14,859 nt of DNA from SAR202 cluster bacterium (GTDB lineage: Bacteria > Chloroflexota > Dehalococcoidia > Lucifugimonadales > UBA1123). The notes under the pieces are model-generated. The model made no database searches. It saw only the letters and a program-made list of their open reading frames with translations, and was not told the DNA's origin. Shown in pieces: positions 5,882-13,043 of the stretch (within the stretch, counting starts at the first letter, position 1; the number at the start of each line of letters is the position of its first letter). A program made the translations under genes and the position numbers. The stretch spans positions 1-14,859 of the forward strand of contig JASLRP010000035.1 in NCBI GenBank assembly GCA_030743915.1. Reading direction: 5' to 3'.

Positions 5882-6568
5882 ATGAACGAGACGATACTGG
5901 TGGTTGACGACGAGCCGAAAATCGTCAGGCTGGCGCAAGATTACCTTGAGCATTCGGGATACCGGGTCGTGATCGCCGGTGACGGCCAGATGGCCCTGGA
6001 TACCGCGCGCAAGAGCCGTCCCGATCTGGTGGTGCTGGACCTCAACCTGCCAGGCATGGACGGTCTGGAGGTCTGCCGTCGGCTGCGCAGTGATTCCGAC
6101 GTTCCCATCATCATGCTGACGGCCCGCGTCGAGGAGACGGACCGCCTGATCGGTTTGGAGCTTGGCGCCGACGACTACATCACCAAGCCCTTCTCTCCCA
6201 GAGAATTGGTGGCTCGAACCAGGGCCGTCCTGCGCCGCGCCGGAGGCGAGACCCGTCAGCGGGACATCATCCGCGTGGGCGAGTTGGAAATCGACCTGGG
6301 AGCTCATCGAGTCTCCCGCGCCGGAGAGTCGGCCCACCTCACGCCCATCGAGTTCAACATCCTGACCACGCTGGCCCAACAGCCAGGCCAGACATTCTCA
6401 AGGGGCCAGCTTCTGGACCGCCTGCACGGAGTCACCTACGAGAGCTACGACCGCAGCGTTGACAGCCACGTCAAGAACCTGCGCCGCAAACTGGAACCCG
6501 ACCCCTCGGAACCACAGTACGTCCTGACCGTCTATGGCGTGGGGTATCGCTTCAATGACGAGGTCTGA
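5882..6568 (+). CDS. OmpR/PhoB-family response regulator
   Basis: A 228-residue two-domain transcription factor. The receiver domain (residues ~3-118) has the acidic pair D9-D10, phospho-acceptor D53 in VVLDLNLPG, T80 and K102 in YITKPFSP. The winged-helix DNA-binding domain (~128-226) shows LTPIEFNIL, YDRSVDSHVKNLRRKL and VYGVGYRF, typical of OmpR/PhoB. Length is standard. The kinase gene starts 3 nt after its stop, so the pair is surely co-translated and is the cognate partner. ATG 5882 is preceded by AAGGCTGGGAG. The target genes are unknown; the adjacent His-rich membrane protein and lipoprotein genes are the obvious candidates. Confidence 0.95.
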   Translation: MNETILVVDDEPKIVRLAQDYLEHSGYRVVIAGDGQMALDTARKSRPDLVVLDLNLPGMDGLEVCRRLRSDSDVPIIMLTARVEETDRLIGLELGADDYITKPFSPRELVARTRAVLRRAGGETRQRDIIRVGELEIDLGAHRVSRAGESAHLTPIEFNILTTLAQQPGQTFSRGQLLDRLHGVTYESYDRSVDSHVKNLRRKLEPDPSEPQYVLTVYGVGYRFNDEV

Positions 6569-6571
6569 GCC

Positions 6572-7696
6572 TTGAGACACGATGAACATGGCCATCCTCC
6601 CTGGGGCGGGCGCAGGCACGGGTTCCGAGGGCCGAGGCCTCGATTCATATTCGCGCGGTTCATGGCAGTTTTCGGGTTCGTCGTGCTGTTCATCCTTGGA
6701 GGAATGGCCGCGCTGGCATTCCTCGTAACTCGACTGTTTGGAGGCGATGGCCAGACGACAGTCATCGTATGGATAGGGGGCATCGGATTCGCGCTGGCGA
6801 TGCCCATACTTGCGATTTCGACGGCTGTGAGGGCCTTCCGACGCATCGCGTCACCGCTGGCAGATATCATGTCCGCCGCAGACTCCCTGGCCGAAGGCGA
6901 CCTGTCGGCCCGGGTGCCAGAAAAACGAGGCTCTCGCGAGTTCAACCAGCTTGTGCGCTCCTTCAATCGCATGGCCTCGGAGCTGGAGCGCAACGACCAG
7001 CTAAGACGAAACCTCACAGCCGATGTCGCCCACGAGCTTCGCACTCCCCTGCACATCATCCAGGGCAACCTGGAAGGAGTGCTGGACGGCGTGTACCAGC
7101 CGTCCACCGATCACATCAACGCCACCCTGGAGGAGACTCGCCTGCTGGCCCGCCTAGTGGACGACCTGCGCACGCTATCCCAGGCAGAAGCGGGACAGCT
7201 GGAACTGCGCCTGGAGGAGGTGGAACTCTGCGGAATCCTGGAGGATGTAGGGACCAGCTTCAGTGGTCAGGCCGAGTCCCAGGGCATCGACTTGCGTATT
7301 GAGTGCGCAGATGCTGTTTATGGACTGTCCATGAATCTGGACGCCGGACGCATCGATCAGGCGCTGAGCAACCTGGTGGTCAACGCCATGCGTCACACCC
7401 CCGAGGGCGGCGCCATCACCCTCAGAGCAACCCGAAATACCAACGGAGTCCAGATAACCGTTCAAGACACCGGAGAGGGCATATCGTCCGACGACCTGCC
7501 CCACATCTTCGACCGCTTCTGGCGCGGCGACCGCTCCCGCACCCGAGCCTCCGGCGTCGGCGGTGGGCTGGGCCTGTCGATAACCCGCCAGCTAATCCAG
7601 TCCCACGGAGGGAGCATCGAGGTTGAGAGCGCCCTGGGCGTCGGCACGACGTTCACGATTAGTTTGCCGAGTCGTCGCCTTTCAACAAATGAGTGA
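6572..7696 (+). CDS. Sensor histidine kinase, intramembrane-sensing type
   Basis: A 374-residue membrane kinase. An Arg/Gly/His-rich cytoplasmic leader (residues 1-28, with H3, H6, H8, H16) precedes TM1 (~30-55). Only about seven residues (GGDGQTT) separate it from TM2 (~62-86). HAMP (~87-140) follows, then the H-box DVAHELRTPL with phospho-accepting H154, the N-box NLVVNAMRHT, G1 DTGEGI, the F-box IFDRFWRGD and G2 GGGLGLSI. It phosphorylates the regulator encoded immediately upstream. The start is TTG at 6572, since the nearby ATG (6582) is out of frame; GAGG lies about 9 nt before it. An alternative is ATG at 6662, but this would remove the His-rich leader. Its 3' end overlaps the convergent HEPN gene by 38 bp. 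Confidence 0.92.
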   Translation: MRHDEHGHPPWGGRRHGFRGPRPRFIFARFMAVFGFVVLFILGGMAALAFLVTRLFGGDGQTTVIVWIGGIGFALAMPILAISTAVRAFRRIASPLADIMSAADSLAEGDLSARVPEKRGSREFNQLVRSFNRMASELERNDQLRRNLTADVAHELRTPLHIIQGNLEGVLDGVYQPSTDHINATLEETRLLARLVDDLRTLSQAEAGQLELRLEEVELCGILEDVGTSFSGQAESQGIDLRIECADAVYGLSMNLDAGRIDQALSNLVVNAMRHTPEGGAITLRATRNTNGVQITVQDTGEGISSDDLPHIFDRFWRGDRSRTRASGVGGGLGLSITRQLIQSHGGSIEVESALGVGTTFTISLPSRRLSTNE

Positions 7697-8069
7697 TTTC
7701 TTCGACGAAGTCTTGTGCGTTCCGCACCGTATCGCCAACTACGGAATCCTGAGCAGCGTAGAAGACTTCGTAATCGCTTTGTCTTCTTATGTTATACGCG
7801 TCTTGAAGGTATCTGGCGAACCGCTTATCTATGATTCCGGTTCGGACATAATGTCTGCCGAACTGATTAATGGAGCCACTGTGTGACCTGGGTAGATCTG
7901 AAATTACATTAGCCAATGCAGTTTGAACTGAGTGGTAGATCGCATAATACGCGCGGTTTGACGCGGCTTTCAGGCGATCATGTTGTAGCAGAAGCAGGGC
8001 ATCGTTGAGGGCTTCGTCAGCTAATTGTAGCTGTCTGTTTACGTACTCTTGAGTAGGTTCCGTTGTCAT
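7659..8069 (-). CDS. HEPN-domain protein (putative toxin of MNT/HEPN pair)
   Basis: A 136-residue all-helical HEPN protein. HEPN toxins are RNases that use an Arg-x4-6-His motif; here it is R39-AYYAIY-H46 within AASNRAYYAIYHSV, and a second conserved stretch RRQSDYE lies near 94-100. The gene overlaps the 3' end of the nucleotidyltransferase gene by 53 nt, the standard arrangement in which the nucleotidyltransferase neutralises the HEPN toxin, in HepT/MntA by adenylylating a Tyr near the motif. GAAGG lies upstream of the ATG inside that gene. The 3' end overlaps the convergent kinase gene. Some HEPN/MNT pairs may have non-toxin roles, so toxicity is inferred. GC content here looks lower than in the housekeeping genes. 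Confidence 0.88.
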   Translation of the reverse strand: MTTEPTQEYVNRQLQLADEALNDALLLLQHDRLKAASNRAYYAIYHSVQTALANVISDLPRSHSGSINQFGRHYVRTGIIDKRFARYLQDAYNIRRQSDYEVFYAAQDSVVGDTVRNAQDFVEEITHLLKGDDSAN

Positions 8070-8406
8070 AAAGTATGACGCCTTCGGCCAAAATGTTTTT
8101 GACGAATGGGGAGCCGATCGCTCTCAACCTCTGAAATTCGGTGCGGCTGAACTGAGCGAGTGAGATAAACGAAGTGTAGGCTTGATCATACATGAAGTCT
8201 GCGCACGTCTTACTCAGTTTGTCCCTGATGGTAGCTGTGTCGGCGGCAATAACGAGGATATCGATATCGCTGTTTGGCCTAGCGTCGCCTCTAGCAACTG
8301 ACCCATAGAGCGCTATCGTGTCCACTTGGTCGCCCAGGGCTACAATTACCTTATCCGCGAATTCCTGGGCGGCTTTTTTACGGGCATCGGTAATGTGTTG
8401 ACTCAT
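8017..8406 (-). CDS. MNT-family nucleotidyltransferase (putative antitoxin of HEPN toxin)
   Basis: A 129-residue minimal nucleotidyltransferase. The signature GSx10DxD is complete: G35-S36 in LYGSVARGD and D47/D49 in NSDIDILV, so catalytic activity is likely. MntA-type members transfer AMP to the partner HEPN protein and so silence it; that is the probable role here. It precedes and overlaps the HEPN gene. ATG 8406 has no clear Shine-Dalgarno sequence. The methyltransferase gene ends 50 nt upstream on the same strand, so readthrough from it is possible. Confidence 0.88.
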   Translation of the reverse strand: MSQHITDARKKAAQEFADKVIVALGDQVDTIALYGSVARGDARPNSDIDILVIAADTATIRDKLSKTCADFMYDQAYTSFISLAQFSRTEFQRLRAIGSPFVKNILAEGVILYDNGTYSRVRKQTATIS

Positions 8407-8456
8407 GCGATTGTCAGTTCTTTGTTACTCACGATACAGCAGTATGTGTGCCGTTC

Positions 8457-9197
8457 TCACAGCTTTCTCGATAGAGTTATCGTCTGCGGGGAGTCCAGAG
8501 TGTGCGCATTCCCTTTGAAGTCACCGTACACCTTCTCCGGTTGAAAGCCAACCTCTGTTAGCATGTGGCGCAACTCGACCAGCGTGTAGGCCCTCACGGA
8601 GTGGTCCCATTCCTCAGTGGTTCCGTCAGGGAAGCGGACGGTGTTTTGCCAGTTGAGACGACCATTCCACTGGTCGAACTCCCAGCGCTTTTCGACTCGG
8701 ATTCCGCCTTCGCGTTCTTCGATTGTTAAAGGGGCGAAGTCGCGAATCTCCTTCTCTCGGTTCCACAGATCCATCAAGAGGACACCACCGGGGGCCGTGG
8801 CCTCAGAGATGCGCTGGAGCATTCGCATGTTGCTCTCGTCATCGTCGAAACCAAAAGACAGGAACAGGCTGAGAGTCACATCGAATTGCCTGGGGAAGGA
8901 CATCTCTCTGGCGTCGCCGTGCAGGAATTCAATCTCGACGCCGGACTCAGACGCTCGGCGTTCCGCCTCGTCGATTTGCTTTGGCGCCAGATCAATCCCC
9001 GTGACTTGATAACCCCGGCGAGCTAACTCGATAGCGTGGCGTCCGTACCCACAACACACGTCCAAGATCGACGCTCCGGGCGCGATGTCGACAAGCTTGA
9101 CCAGGTCATCAACCTGCTGAACCGCCAGCTTCGTATCCTCTTCGGCGTAGAGGTCAAAGTATATCTGCCGGTTGTACAGGTCCTGGTGCCAGTTCAC
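8457..9197 (-). CDS. Class I SAM-dependent methyltransferase
   Basis: A 246-residue Rossmann-fold methyltransferase. Motif I is ILDVCCGYGRHAIELA near residues 44-59, motif II GIDLAP near 67-72, then the acidic HGDAREM around 93-99 and the hydrophobic strand of motif IV (FDVTLSLFLSFGF). A later part resembles the Methyltransf_11/25 type that acts on small molecules (APGGVLLMDLWNRE ... FPDGTTEEWDHSVRAYTLVEL). The substrate is unknown. The start is GTG at 9197; the first residues (MNWHQDLYN) are typical for this group. It begins 14 nt after the RelE/ParE toxin stop with no good RBS of its own, so it may be co-transcribed with that pair. It does not look like a DNA methyltransferase, as no DPPY/NPPY-type motif is seen. 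Confidence 0.85.
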   Translation of the reverse strand: MNWHQDLYNRQIYFDLYAEEDTKLAVQQVDDLVKLVDIAPGASILDVCCGYGRHAIELARRGYQVTGIDLAPKQIDEAERRASESGVEIEFLHGDAREMSFPRQFDVTLSLFLSFGFDDDESNMRMLQRISEATAPGGVLLMDLWNREKEIRDFAPLTIEEREGGIRVEKRWEFDQWNGRLNWQNTVRFPDGTTEEWDHSVRAYTLVELRHMLTEVGFQPEKVYGDFKGNAHTLDSPQTITLSRKL

Positions 9198-9211
9198 AGC
9201 GTTGTGTCCGG

Positions 9212-9469
9212 TCAGTTTCGGTATGCTTCTCTTCGATGAAGCACCCTCAAAACCAGTATCGTTATGGACTCGGAATCATCGTCGTAAGTGAATCTTACGC
9301 GCCATTGACCAACTCGAAGCCGCCATTCACGGTCGTAGCCTCTCAGGCGTCGCACATCACCCAATCCTGTCTCAGCGTATCTGTTGACTGCATTGCGCAC
9401 TCTTTGTCGGACATTTTCTTCCAAGCCACGGAGGTCAGCGGCAGCACGACGAGTCCAAAGAACCGGCAC
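9212..9469 (-). CDS. RelE/ParE-superfamily toxin
   Basis: An 85-residue basic protein with the RelE/ParE fold pattern: N-terminal VLWTRRAAADLRGL helix, then GDVRRLRGYDREWRLRVGQWR, then VRFTYDDDSESITILVLRVLHRREAY, the characteristic C-terminal strands. RelE members cleave mRNA on the ribosome and ParE members poison gyrase; which applies is not evident. The start is GTG at 9469, 2 nt after the antitoxin stop, with AAGGG 6 nt upstream, so translation is coupled. An ATG at 9471 is out of frame. Confidence 0.85.
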   Translation of the reverse strand: MPVLWTRRAAADLRGLEENVRQRVRNAVNRYAETGLGDVRRLRGYDREWRLRVGQWRVRFTYDDDSESITILVLRVLHRREAYRN

Positions 9470-9471
9470 AT

Positions 9472-9726
9472 CTAACCCTTGAGCAAAGAATCGAGTTCTT
9501 CATCATTGACCACGTCGTCGCGCTTCACGTCCTCGTAAGCTTCGCGCACGGCCTCGATTTCTTCATCAGTTTCTGGTTCGTCATCCCACGGGGCAGTTGC
9601 CATAGACTCAAGCGCCGCGCTCTGCCCGACGCTTTGGAGAAACTGGAGATACCTTTTGGCTGCCGGTAACTCGGCGTCAGGCAATGCGTCGACCAGTTGA
9701 TGGATATCCTCTCGTGTCAAGTTCAT
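9472..9726 (-). CDS. Putative antitoxin of the RelE/ParE toxin
   Basis: An 84-residue acidic protein. Residues 1-32 (LTREDIHQLVDALPDAELPAAKRYLQFL) resemble the short helical start of small antitoxins paired with RelE/ParE toxins. The second half is rich in Asp/Glu (DDEPETDEEIEA, DEELDSLL), fitting a flexible toxin-wrapping tail. No classic ribbon-helix-helix or AbrB fold can be read with certainty. It directly precedes the toxin gene with a 2-nt gap. ATG 9726 has only a weak GAGAAA upstream. Confidence 0.75.
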   Translation of the reverse strand: MNLTREDIHQLVDALPDAELPAAKRYLQFLQSVGQSAALESMATAPWDDEPETDEEIEAVREAYEDVKRDDVVNDEELDSLLKG

Positions 9727-9817
9727 GATTTTCTCGACTGCATCATTTCAACTATTATCCAGGTACGGAATAATCTATTGCTTTATCCCAACAGGGTCTC
9801 GGATAGCAAATAGTCCA

Positions 9818-9830
9818 CGATCTCAGATCG
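9818..9830 (-). promoter_or_regulatory. Palindrome upstream of the antitoxin gene (possible operator)
   Basis: CGATC-TGA-GATCG on the minus strand, arms perfect over 5 bp. It lies ~90 nt before the antitoxin start, in the 155-nt region after uvrA. Type II antitoxins often bind such sites, but the promoter itself is not clear. Confidence 0.3.
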
Positions 9831-9881
9831 GGGGACAATCGCCTTAGCTAAATTTGGCTGAAACACCGAAGTTAAAAAGGA

Positions 9882-12791
9882 TCAGTCCGCCGCCCTCATG
9901 GGTTCCGCCTCCTCGGCGACGCGAGGCAGGATATCCTTCAGATACCGGCCGGTGTGAGACTCTTCGACGTCCACCAAATCCTCGGGCGTGCCTTCGGTGA
10001 TGAGGTCGCCGCCCTTGTCTCCGGCGCCGGGGCCGAGGTCTATGAGCCAGTCAGCGCTCTTGATGAGGTCGAGGTGGTGCTCGATCAGCACGACGCTGTT
10101 TCCGGCGTCCACCAGACGATGCAGGACGCGCATCAGGTGGGCGCAGTCCTCGAAGGACAGGCCCGTCGTCGGCTCGTCCAGCATGTAGAGGGTCTGACCC
10201 GTCGCGCGCTTGGATAGCTCCGTGGCCAGCTTGACCCTTTGGGCCTCGCCTCCGCTGAGGTGGGTGGCGGGCTGTCCCAGACGGATGTATCCCAGGCCCA
10301 CGTCCTCCATTGTCTGGAGCTTTCGGCGCACTCTTGGGATATTCTCAAAGAACTCCAGCGCCTCGGTGACGGTCATGCTCAGAACTTCGGCGATGTTCTT
10401 GCCTTTGAACTCGATCTCCAGCGCTTCGCGGTTGTAGCGTTTGCCCTCGCAGATTTCGCAGGGCACGGTTACGTCGGGCAGGAACTGCATCTCGATGTTG
10501 ATGTGGCCATCTCCGGAGCAGGCCTCACAGCGCCCGCCCTTGACGTTGAACGAGAACCGGCCCGGCTTGTAGCCTCGAGTCCGAGCCTCCGGCACCGTGG
10601 CGAACAGCTCACGTATGGGAGTGAACGTCCCCGTGTAGGTGGCTGGGTTGGAGCGTGGAGTCCGACCAATGGGCGACTGGTCGATGTTGACCACCTTGTC
10701 GATGTTCTCGATGCCCTCAATCTTGTCGAAATCGCCGGGGCGGTCTTTGGCGCGGTAGAAGGTCTGGGCAAGCTGCTTGTACAGGACTTCGTACATGAGG
10801 GTGCTCTTGCCAGAACCGGAGACTCCGGTGACGCACACCAGTCGGCCCAGGGGAATCTTGACGTCGATGTCCTTGAGGTTGTTCTGCCGAGCGCCCCTGA
10901 TGGTGAGAAACTTGCCATTGCCTTCGCGCCGAGTCTCGGGGACCGGAATGGTGCGGAAGCCGCCCAGATACTGCCCGGTGATGGACTCTGGAGTGTCGAT
11001 GATGGATTGCACTGGCCCAGAGGCGACGATATGTCCCCCGTGCTCGCCGGCGCCAGGCCCGATGTCCACGATGTGGTCGGCGGCGCGCATGATGGCTTCG
11101 TCATGTTCGACGATGATCACGGTGTTGCCCAGGTCTCGCAGGCGTTTCAGGGTGTGGATGAGCCGATAGTCGTCGGCGGGGTGCAGACCGATGGACGGTT
11201 CGTCGCAGACGTACAGCACGCCCATGAGACCAGAGCCTATCTGGGTCGCCAGCCGAATTCTCTGGGCCTCGCCCCCGCTGAGAGTCGATGCGGTGCGCGA
11301 GAGGGTGAGGTAGTCCAGCCCGATATTCAGGAGGAAGCGAAGGCGGGCGTCGATCTCCTTGAGTATCTGGGACGCGATGGTCTTGTCGCGCTCGGTCAGT
11401 CGGTCTTCGGGTTTCGCGCCGTTGGTTGCTGGGCCTTCGCTGTTGATAGAATCGATCCACTCCAGCGCGCCGTTGATGGAGCGGTCGGTCATGTCCATGA
11501 TGTTAATGCCGCCCACCGTGACGGCCAGAGCTTCGCGTCGGAGCCTCCGGCCTTTGCAGGATGCGCATGGCCGCGCGGCCATGTATCGCTCGATCTCGGT
11601 GCGCATGTAGTCCGACTCGGTGTCCCGATATCGGCGTTCCAGATTGTTGATGACGCCCTCGAAGCTGGTCGTCCAGTTGTAGGTCTTGCCCCTCTTGGTG
11701 TGGTGGGTGACCTTGATATTCTTGCCCTTGGTGCCGTAAAAGATGGCTTCAACCTGACGCTTGGTCAGCTTTTTGAAAGGCGTGTCGGTGTCGAACTTGT
11801 AGGCCCTGCCCAGGGATTCAAGCTGGCTGAAGAACCAGGGAGACATGGTGCCGGTGCGCGCCCACGCCTGGACCGCGCCCTCTCGGATGGTCCTGTCCTT
11901 GTCAGGAACAACGAGGTCGGGGTCGACCTCCAGCTTGTAGCCGAGGCCGGTGCAAGTCGAGCATGCGCCGTGGGGATTGTTGAAGCTGAAGGTCCGAGGC
12001 TCCATCTCGCCGAAGCTGATGGAGCAGTGAACGCAGGCGAAATGCTCGGAGAACAACTGCTCCTCGCCGCCAACAACATCCACCAGCACCGTGCCGCCGG
12101 CCATCTTCAGCGCGGCCTCCACGGAGTCGGACACGCGGTTGATCTCTGCGCTCTCGCCCGTCACAAGACGGTCAACCACGATCTCGATGTTGTGCCATTT
12201 CTTCTTGTCCAGATCGGGGACTTCAGAGACCTCGTAAGTCTCGCCGTTCACTCGAACGCGCACGAATCCGGCCACGCGGGCCTGCTCGAACACGGGCTTG
12301 TGCTCGCCCTTTTTGCGCCGGACCATCGGAGCCATGATCTGGATTCGGCTGTTATCGGGCAGAGACAGCACAGTGTCAACGATCTGCTGGACGGTCTGTC
12401 GCTCGACAGGACGCCCGCATTTGTAACAGTGGGGATGTCCGACTCTTGCATAGAGAAGTCGCAGGTAGTCGTAAATCTCGGTGACGGTGCCGACGGTCGA
12501 GCGCGGGTTGTGGGAGACGCCTTTCTGGTCGATGGAGATGGCCGGAGACAGCCCCTCGATGTAATCGACGTCGGGCTTGTCCATCCGTCCCAGGAACTGG
12601 CGAGCGTAAGCAGACAGGGATTCGACGTACCGACGCTGTCCCTCGGCGTATATGGTGTCGAAGGCCAGCGAGCTTTTGCCCGAGCCTGACACTCCGGTAA
12701 TGACCACGAGTTGGTTTCGGGGAATCGTTACGTCAACGTTCTTGAGGTTGTGCTCGCGCGCGCCCTGAACGACGATATTCTCCAACGGCAT
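9882..12791 (-). CDS. uvrA: Excinuclease ABC subunit A
   Basis: A 969-residue DNA damage sensor of nucleotide excision repair, two ABC ATPase modules in one chain, acting with UvrB. Walker A1 is GVSGSGKS at 33-40 and Walker A2 GVSGSGKS at ~656-663. Signatures LSGGEAQRIR and LSGGEAQRVK and Walker B segments VCDEPSIGLHP and MLDEPTTGL are present. Zinc ligands are all there: C253/C256/C277/C280, C755/C758/C778/C781, plus CYKC and CASC of the third module. The start is placed at 12791 because homology to other UvrA begins at MPLENIVVQGAREHNLKN, with GGAGGG about 11 nt upstream. The frame also has an ATG at 12863 (GAGG 7 nt upstream) that would add 24 unconserved residues; it cannot be excluded. 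Complete and of normal length. Confidence 0.97.
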   Translation of the reverse strand: MPLENIVVQGAREHNLKNVDVTIPRNQLVVITGVSGSGKSSLAFDTIYAEGQRRYVESLSAYARQFLGRMDKPDVDYIEGLSPAISIDQKGVSHNPRSTVGTVTEIYDYLRLLYARVGHPHCYKCGRPVERQTVQQIVDTVLSLPDNSRIQIMAPMVRRKKGEHKPVFEQARVAGFVRVRVNGETYEVSEVPDLDKKKWHNIEIVVDRLVTGESAEINRVSDSVEAALKMAGGTVLVDVVGGEEQLFSEHFACVHCSISFGEMEPRTFSFNNPHGACSTCTGLGYKLEVDPDLVVPDKDRTIREGAVQAWARTGTMSPWFFSQLESLGRAYKFDTDTPFKKLTKRQVEAIFYGTKGKNIKVTHHTKRGKTYNWTTSFEGVINNLERRYRDTESDYMRTEIERYMAARPCASCKGRRLRREALAVTVGGINIMDMTDRSINGALEWIDSINSEGPATNGAKPEDRLTERDKTIASQILKEIDARLRFLLNIGLDYLTLSRTASTLSGGEAQRIRLATQIGSGLMGVLYVCDEPSIGLHPADDYRLIHTLKRLRDLGNTVIIVEHDEAIMRAADHIVDIGPGAGEHGGHIVASGPVQSIIDTPESITGQYLGGFRTIPVPETRREGNGKFLTIRGARQNNLKDIDVKIPLGRLVCVTGVSGSGKSTLMYEVLYKQLAQTFYRAKDRPGDFDKIEGIENIDKVVNIDQSPIGRTPRSNPATYTGTFTPIRELFATVPEARTRGYKPGRFSFNVKGGRCEACSGDGHINIEMQFLPDVTVPCEICEGKRYNREALEIEFKGKNIAEVLSMTVTEALEFFENIPRVRRKLQTMEDVGLGYIRLGQPATHLSGGEAQRVKLATELSKRATGQTLYMLDEPTTGLSFEDCAHLMRVLHRLVDAGNSVVLIEHHLDLIKSADWLIDLGPGAGDKGGDLITEGTPEDLVDVEESHTGRYLKDILPRVAEEAEPMRAAD

Positions 12792-12935
12792 TTCTGTGCT
12801 GCCCTCCGGTGGATTCAGTGAGTCGAGGGGAGGAATGGCCGCGCCTGAAAGGCACGACATCATTCGGAGACCTCGGAGCGGAAATCAGGTTCGGGGGACG
12901 AAAAGTCCCTGGTTTGTCCTAGGTTTGACGTTATG

Positions 12936-12964
12936 ATTCTACCACTCTGAGGGTCATCTGTCAG
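12936..12964 (-). promoter_or_regulatory. Candidate sigma70-type promoter of uvrA
   Basis: On the minus strand CTGACA (5 of 6) and TAGAAT (5 of 6) are separated by exactly 17 nt. Transcription would begin near 12930, giving a leader of about 65-140 nt depending on the start codon. Confidence 0.6.
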
Positions 12965-13043
12965 TCAGTTTTGGTCGAAGTTTGGAGCATTTGTTCGATA
13001 TTTTGGCGAGTTGACGCTGTGACAGGACGATTTTGCGGGAGGG

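Noticed and set aside
10239..12689. An 816-codon open frame on the plus strand opposite uvrA
   Set aside because: It lies wholly antisense to uvrA, whose full set of motifs is beyond doubt. Its sequence is low-complexity (rich in Asp, Gly, Val, His) with no domain, a common mirror effect of codon bias in GC-rich genes.
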